Positions 58,246 through 64,000 of a stretch of DNA of 64,000 nucleotides are shown here, piece by piece (the first letter of the stretch is position 1; every line of letters starts with the position of its first letter). The notes under the pieces are model-generated. The model searched no databases, was not told the DNA's origin, and was given only the letters and a program-made list of their open reading frames with translations. The translations under genes and the position numbers were made by a program. The DNA comes from Hericium rajendrae. Taxonomy: Eukaryota; Basidiomycota; Agaricomycetes; Russulales; Hericiaceae. The DNA lies in contig CM065884.1 of the NCBI GenBank assembly GCA_033439255.1, positions 2,418,001 through 2,482,000 on the forward strand. Reading direction: 5' to 3'.

Positions 58246-58655
58246 CATCAGGAACCTTGACAATTTTCTGATGGGTCTGACAGTGTCTGACAGTACTTGT
58301 GCAAGTCAAATCAGATGCATCAGACAGTATCAGATAGCTGTTAGTTAAATCAGACAGCATTAGACTCTATCAGACACTATCAGCTAAATGGACATGCAAA
58401 TGCTGTAGAGATTGCTCAGAATGTTCTCAGATTTGTGAAAATATCAAATATTAGAAATTTTATTATGATATATAATTAGAGATGGATAACTCCTATAGTG
58501 AACAATAGGTGTCCACTCTTAAATGTATAAGCTAAATCAGATGTGATCATTTGAAAAGTGGCTGCAGACAGATCAGACTCTATGAGCTCTATCAGATACT
58601 GTCAGACACTGTTAGACACTGCAGGTCAATCAGAAAATTGTCAAAGTTCCTGATG
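58246..58655. mobile_element. CATCAGG-type MITE, 410 bp
   Basis: The ends are CATCAGGAACCTTGACAATT on the left and CATCAGGAACTTTGACAATT inward from the right. TA lies at 58244-58245 and 58656-58657. The interior has many CAGACACTGTCAGA-like words and no coding potential. It belongs to the same family as 29487-29697 and the fragment at 56942. Confidence 0.82.
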
Positions 58656-59691
58656 TATATAACACTATTATCAGAGTTATAGCATCATTGGTTGAAAGTT
58701 TAGTACAAAGAAAACTCATTTTTTGGACATACAAAATTGACTTTTTTAAACATTTAATTCAATGTTTTTGAGTGTAAAAGTTGATTCTACATGTAATATA
58801 TCCATCTGAGAAATTTAACAGTGGTATATAGCACTATGTAGCCTATATAGCTCTGATAGGGCCATAGCAGTCTCTTTTTCTACATAGCACTCTATAGCAG
58901 CAAGACAATCTATATAGAGCTATCATAGTACTCTATAGCAGTAAGACAATCTATACAGGACTATCATAGCTATCATGGGGTAAGGTAGTAACTATCATAA
59001 TTATCATAGTTATCTGTTATAAGATGATAACTATTATAACTGCCATAACATATGATGATTATTATAGCTATATTAGCTATGTGGTATATCCTTAGTATCA
59101 TATTATATGCAGCTAGTTAGACTATTATTGACTCTATATCATCTTTACCAACAATGTTACTCAAAAGATGCTAATTATAAGACATCTCAGATATTCAAAA
59201 CATCGAAAATTTAAAAGCATTATATTTCAAGTAATATTTGATTATAATACATCTACAAATATTACTAGCAAATCTATGATACACTATAAGATATAGTAAG
59301 ACTGTAAGATAAAGACAAGATAAGATAAAAGATAAGATAAAGATAAAACTTACTGTCAAGATAAGAAAAAGCAAAAATGATCTACAAAAGAAGTCAACAA
59401 ATTAGTATCACAAAATAAAATAAAAACATAAGGCTTACCTAATGGAAATAAAAGCGAAAATGAAGTCTATGAAGAACATTAGGGTTAAAAACAATCAAAC
59501 AAAATAACAACATACCAAAGAAAATAAAAAAGTGAAAATGCAAAGGCTATAGAAAAAAACATAAGGTTAAATACAATAAAACAAGAATACAACATATCAA
59601 ACATAAGAAGATTAAAGCAAAAGAGAAGAGAGTGACGAGAGATGAGAGATGGTGGTGGTAGGGAAGAGAGAGAGCAAGCACATCGTGCACG

Positions 59692-59700
59692 CCTTATATA
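59692..59700 (-). promoter_or_regulatory. TATA box of leftward R transcript, copy 3
   Basis: The minus strand reads CTATATAAGGCGTGC at the place matching copies 1 and 2, followed by the same kind of pyrimidine-rich leader. Confidence 0.5.
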
Positions 59701-60095
59701 GACGTGGTGAGCGCCAAATGTGAGTGACGTGACTCGGCCCGGGTGCTGCCGGAACACTGCATCAGAGGCTAAGGTGGTAGACATCATTAAGTTCGTGTTG
59801 CTGCCTGGTAGCCTGTAGTACAGTAGCTAGGTAGTTAGCTCATGCAATCAAATTATATTGGTAAATTGTATACAACGTCTTTTTCTTGAATTTGTGGCTA
59901 TTTTATTTTATTTGCTAAGCTTGAGACATTTGAACTCACCTGTGTTCGGTGGCTGAATGCGTGTCAAAAGTTTGAATGTTCAACTCAAGCTTCGACCACC
60001 ACTACTTACCTCTCCCTCTCCTCCTCCCTTCTGTCTGTCCTCTCCCATCAAACCGAACACTGAAGGAGGGTAGCGGGATGCTGAGGGCCCTGCAG

Positions 60096-60169
60096 GTGAG
60101 TAAAAAAAACCTCTATACATTTTTTTTCGTACTAACTCAGAGAGTATCGCTCATTTGAGTGATACTCTC
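60096..60169 (+). ncRNA. R copy 3: mini-intron and conserved hairpin
   Basis: The intron 60096-60140 (45 bp) starts GTGAGTAAAAA, has the branch-like TACTAAC and ends TCAG. The hairpin arms are GAGAGTATCGCTC (60140-60152) and GAGTGATACTCTC (60157-60169). One position is a G-T pair, which is stable only in RNA of this strand. Confidence 0.6.
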
Positions 60170-61617
60170 ACCACCTTTCGCCCTTGCAGGCCTCCCTCAT
60201 CACCATTCCTCGCTGCCACCCCTCCCTCGTCGACTCCCCATCTCCCGACATTGCCCCCACAAACCATCGGATGATGCACGCCCCTTCGCGCATGGGCCAG
60301 GCATGCCAGTGCATGCACAGCCGGTGGGTGGCCATGGCCATGTGCGGGCACATCAGCCAGCACACACATGCATGCACGTCGTGCGTGGCCATGCGAGGCA
60401 TGCTTGCACGCAGGCCCTGGGGCCTCTGTGCAGGCCTCTGCATTGCGCACGAGCCTGATGCCTCGCACATGCCCGCTATGCCCTGCCGCACCCACCGCAC
60501 CCTGCATACAAGCCAGCACCCAGAGGATGCCTGCCATACCTCGTGTACGGGCCCACAGCAGTCCAGCACCCCGCGCATGCTCCCCGTGCCTTGTCCACAC
60601 TCCTGCGCCTCGCCCACACCCTCTACACTCTCGCCTATGCTTCCTGTGCCCTGCTCATGCCCTCTGCGCCTTGCTCACATCCCCTGCGCCTCACTCACGT
60701 CCCCCACATCTCACTCACGTCCTCCACACCTTGCTCATGCCTCCCACGGCATCCCCGGGGCCCACGATGCCTGTTGTATCCCGCGGATGCCCACCATATC
60801 TCGCGGATGCCCGCCGCACCTCGTGGATGATGCCACACCACATACAATGCTGCCATGCCTGCAATATCTCGTGCACAAGCCAGCAGGAGCCCTGTGCCCC
60901 GTGCAACATCTGGCGTGCCTTGTGCATGGCCACCGGACCCTGACACGTCACTCATGCCTGCTGCTTCGCGCACGGGCCTGCCACACCCTGGCGACTCGAG
61001 CACGCCTGCCGCCGTGCCCCACCGTACCTTGCACATACCCTCCATCTTGCATATGAGCCCACCGCAGCCCGATGCTGGTGTGCATAGCCTTGGCGCTTTC
61101 CGTACCTTGTGCACAGACCTAATGCCTCGCGGATAGACCAACGCCTCGCACACGGGCCTAGCGCCTCATAGATAGGCCTGCTGTGCTGCACGCATGACTC
61201 CTGTGCCCCGCATGCCTGCTGCACCCTGTGCACTTGAGCACGCTTGTCCGTGTGGCATGCGTTGTTCATATTAGTAGTGTAATTGATTGTACTACTAGCC
61301 ACATTAAATATAATTGATTTTATTGTACTTAATTGACTTCTAAGGTAGTAATAATAGTATTCATATCTCACTTACTGTAGGGATCATAAGGACCATAGGG
61401 ACCATAGCAAGCCAGTGAATTTATATAGCAGCTATAGCTGCCCCTTAGAAATATATAGCACTATATAGTGTCTAACTACTGCTATATAAGCTATGATAGG
61501 CCTCATAGCCTTATATAGTTGAGAAAGATAGCTACATAGATGATGATAGACCTAATAACATTATGATAGGACATATAAATGAACACTAGACTATATAAAA
61601 TTTTAATTTCTCAGATG

Positions 61618-62411
61618 TCAATACAGATAAGTTTTACTTGTCAAGCATTAAACACATTTATTATAAATTAAAACACAAGAAAAAACAAAATGGTCAGAGG
61701 TGGAATTGAACCTGAGCAAACACCTTAACGGCCGTTAAGGCATTGCTTACATAAGCAAAACTCGGTTTTGAAGTGCAACATCTCCCTGCTAGCCTTTTCT
61801 TCAGACAGTTGTTGAAGCCAGTGGTCCCTCTACCAGTGGCTGTAACACTTTCAGACTACTTCTCCTCCCCTCGATGTGGGTGGGTGGAGAGGATGTCTAC
61901 CCGATGGCTGTAGTGGTCATCCTGTATGTATCTCACTTGCTGATGTGGCAGACTAATTTCATTTTAGCTCTATCAATACTGCACCAATGAAGGTGGATAA
62001 GGGCTCATTGAAAGCAGATTTGTAGCTGCTTTTAGATAATATCTTGTGAGTCATAATAGCACCACTGGTAACCAAGATATAGGGGTATGACTGATTGATG
62101 ATGTGGCAGATATACTGGATCATATCTTCACTTCCTGTGATCTGATTTTTGCATTCTAAATTGTTTTGCAAAGCTGCTATATAGTATGTTCCAACCCAGA
62201 TTACTGCTTGTTGATTGATTCACTTGTTGCAGAGCTATGAGACAGTCATTGTTTACAGTAGGCTAACTCTTGGATGCATGTTTTGCTTATGTAAGCAGAT
62301 GCTAATACTTCATTCAGCTACATAAGGTCCTGTGGGATCACATCACTGAGAGTCTCAGAACCCAGTGCTACTGATAAACTGCATTTTTGGCTCATTTAAG
62401 TAATAAACAGT
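61618..62411. other. spacer with a tRNA-related SINE head
   Basis: At about 61691-61770 the minus strand carries a B-box-like GGTTCAATTCC preceded by a palindromic CCTTAACGGCCGTTAAGG, resembling the heads of the larger units further right. The remaining sequence shows no gene. Confidence 0.45.
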
Positions 62412-62933
62412 ATCTAACTTTGTTTGCTGTATATCTCTTTACTGGCTTTGTCTTTCCATAAGCAGTAAACTGTATTGGAGACGGGTTTTCTGATAGATCC
62501 AGACAAACTTGAGAACAAGTGAATCGGCAGAGAACTGACCAGTTTAGCTAGAATTCAAACATTTTAGAGGGGGAAACAAAGAAATGCTTCACATTCTGCG
62601 AGTTCTTAACCAATCCAGATGCATGAAATATGGCTGAAAAGCTATAAATAAGTGGATCTATACGCACTTGAGAACGAGTAAATCGGAGGAGAATTGACTA
62701 AGTTAGCTCAAGTTCAAATATTGTAGGGGAAAAATGTAGGAATTCATTTCACTCTGTGAGTTCTGCATGGATCAGGATGCAAAAAATACTATCAGAAAGC
62801 GATAAATGAGGAGATCCAGACACATTTGAGAACATGTGAATTGGTTGAGAACTGATCAAGTTACATTAATTTAAGTGTAAATAAAAGTCCGGCCAGACCT
62901 GGAGTTGAACCTGCAACCTCTAATGAGTGTTAA
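62412..62933 (-). repeat. tRNA-headed SINE-like element with internal tandem repeats, copy 1
   Basis: Read on the minus strand it starts with a tRNA-related head (B-box GGTTCAACTCC near 62900-62912), followed by a body of 155-160-bp tandem units. Each unit includes CACTTGAGAACGAGTAAATC and GAAATGCTTCRCATTCTGCG-like blocks on the plus strand. It ends in CAGCAAACAAAGTTAG. No protein is encoded. It is about 520 bp with two and a half units. Confidence 0.65.
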
Positions 62934-62995
62934 GAGATAGGTCACATGGTGTGCGCCTTAACGGCCATTAAGGCGCACACCATGTGACCTACCTC
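62934..62995. repeat. long perfect hairpin
   Basis: Arms of 24 bp (beginning TAGGTCACATGGTGTGCGCC at 62938) pair perfectly around a six-base CGGCCA centre (62962-62967). With one mismatch the pairing extends to 28 bp. It lies between the two SINE-like copies, where the tRNA-like head of copy 1 begins. Confidence 0.8.
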
Positions 62996-63027
62996 TAAAT
63001 GGCTGTTAACAGGTAGATCACATAATT

Positions 63028-63737
63028 ATCTAACTTTGTTTGCTGTATATCTTTTTACTGGCTCTATCGTTTTGTAAATAGTAAATTGTTTTGAAGATAG
63101 GCTTCCTAATAGATCCAGATACACTTGAGAACGAGTAAATCGGTGAAGAATTGACCAAGTTAGCTAGGATTCAAACATTTTAGGGGGGAAAACAAAGAAA
63201 TGCTTCGCATTCTGCGAGTTCTTGACCACTCTAGACGCATGAGATATGGCTAGAAAGCAATAAATAAGTAGATTTAGATGCACTTGAGAACGAGTAAATC
63301 GGTGAAGAATTGGGCAAGTTAGCTAAGATTCAAACATTTTAGAGGGGAAACCAAAGAAATGCTTTGCATTCTGCGAGTTCTTAACCGATCCAGACGCACA
63401 AAGAATGGCTGGAAAGCTATAAATGAGTAGATTTAGATGCACTTGAGAACGAGTAAATCGGTTGAGAATTGACCAAGGTAGCTTAAGTTCAAATATTGCA
63501 GGGGGAAATGTAGGAACTCATTGCACTCTGTGAGTTCTGCACAGATCAGGATGCAAAAAATACTACCAGAAAGCGATAAATGAGTAGATCCAGATGCATT
63601 TTAGAACAGGTGAATTGGTTGAGAACTGATCAAGTTACATTAAATCAAATGTAATTAAAAGTCTGGCCAGACCTGGAGTTGAACCTGCAAACTCATCAGA
63701 TTAGTGATCTTGCAATTAGATAAGCTGACTGCCAAAT
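63028..63737 (-). repeat. tRNA-headed SINE-like element with internal tandem repeats, copy 2
   Basis: It has the same layout as the copy at 62412 but about 700 bp and three and a half tandem units. The tRNA-related head at 63661-63737 (minus) contains B-box GGTTCAACTCC and a closing GGTCTGGCCAGAC. A full cloverleaf is not convincing. Confidence 0.68.
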
Positions 63738-64000
63738 GGGGGTAGTGGTCGTTTGGGTGTCATTTTCGATAGGAAAACCCAGTATAGAGTAAACGATTCT
63801 AAGGAATCGTAATAACTCTATGAGATTTATCATAGCTTTGATAGTTGTTGGTGGAGGGTATATAGAGCTATGTGGTTATGAGTTGCAGCTATGGCAGCTA
63901 TGTAATGTTTTGAGGTTGTTATCAATGCTATGACTCCAACTATGAGTCTTAGTTCCACTCCCAATCAAAAAATTGCAATGATCATCGTAGGACCCATGTG
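63738..64000. other. right edge, start of another CTATAG-rich repeat
   Basis: From about 63830 the words TATAGAGCTATG and GCAGCTATGGCAGCTATG resemble R-family arms, so a further copy may begin here and continue outside the window. No gene is seen. Confidence 0.4.

Larger units (their letters stand above)
58803..61617 (+). mobile_element. R-family element, full-length copy 3 (2.8 kb)
   Basis: The left end is CATCTGAGAAATTTAAC and the right end read inward is CATCTGAGAAATTAAAA. TC sits at 58801-58802 and 61618-61619. The same order of parts is present: CTATAG-rich arm, AT-rich zone, pyrimidine leader and minus TATA box at 59692-59700, TTCGGTGGCTGAA at 59945-59957, intron 60096-60140, hairpin 60140-60169, GC-rich core 60.18-61.25 kb and right arm. 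A frame of 290 codons in the core overlaps others of similar size and is not credible as a protein. Confidence 0.83.

Noticed and set aside
60184-61056. 290-codon frame as a gene
   Set aside because: Same compositional effect as in R copies 1 and 2, with overlapping frames of similar length and no conserved protein.
63661-63737. Functional tRNA gene on the minus strand
   Set aside because: The B-box and part of an anticodon-like arm are present, but no full cloverleaf; it is the head of a repeated SINE-like unit.
62412-63737. Tandem 155-160-bp units as a CRISPR-like array
   Set aside because: Eukaryotic context, long diverged repeats, no spacer structure and no cas genes.

Overview
The window looks like a basidiomycete (mushroom-type, Agaricomycotina) nuclear genome. 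The host genes are dense with introns of about 45-80 bp that start GTNNGT and end YAG, and they encode typical fungal housekeeping proteins. These genes sit in islands between large, repeat-rich stretches. No rRNA, convincing tRNA, CRISPR or bacterial-type operon is visible, and I recognised no retrovirus-like or LTR element.

Layout: 1-641 is the 5' part of a gamma-tubulin gene (minus). 2863-8369 is a complete but decayed hAT transposon (8-bp target duplication) with a Tc1/mariner element nested inside. 8891-9588 is one copy of a ~0.7-kb repeat. 10225-23139 is a gene island: SRP receptor alpha (plus, 668 aa), MBF1 (minus, 149 aa, apparently with a 2-nt microexon) and the CCR4-NOT scaffold NOT1 (plus), the last two sharing a 287-bp divergent promoter. 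23600-29700 is repeat territory. 30258-39026 is a second gene island: a Pin4/Cip-like RRM-R3H protein, a striatin (STRIPAK scaffold) and an uncharacterised RS-rich protein, all minus. 41090-50285 is a 9.2-kb composite DNA transposon with ~565-bp terminal inverted repeats, an IS630-like transposase pseudogene and a SAM-like passenger gene. It is inserted into a tandem array of the 0.7-kb repeat and has itself been hit by at least three further elements. 52172-56209 holds a cyclin-L gene (one-base frameshift) and a PDX1/SNZ vitamin-B6 synthase (minus, 12 exons, 326 aa). 56942-64000 is again repeats, including large tRNA-related SINE-like units.

The most unusual content is a repeat family here called R. 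There are three full-length copies (25367-28365, 45881-49251, 58803-61617) and at least two fragments. Each full copy has inverted ends (CATCTGARAAATTT...), a 2-bp target duplication (TA, TG, TC), CTATAGC-rich arms, and a divergent promoter zone with a conserved TATA box on one side. On the other side is a conserved spliced leader: a 13-bp exon motif, a 45-46-nt intron, and a hairpin with compensatory changes at the 3' splice site. This is followed by ~1 kb of GC-rich degenerate CCTCGTGCACG repeats with no credible protein. One copy interrupts an exon of the passenger gene so cleanly that removing it with one duplicated dinucleotide restores the frame, which shows it moves as a unit.

The host genes do not form one pathway. 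They cover microtubule nucleation, co-translational targeting, transcription and mRNA turnover, STRIPAK signalling, splicing-linked cyclin function and vitamin B6 synthesis.
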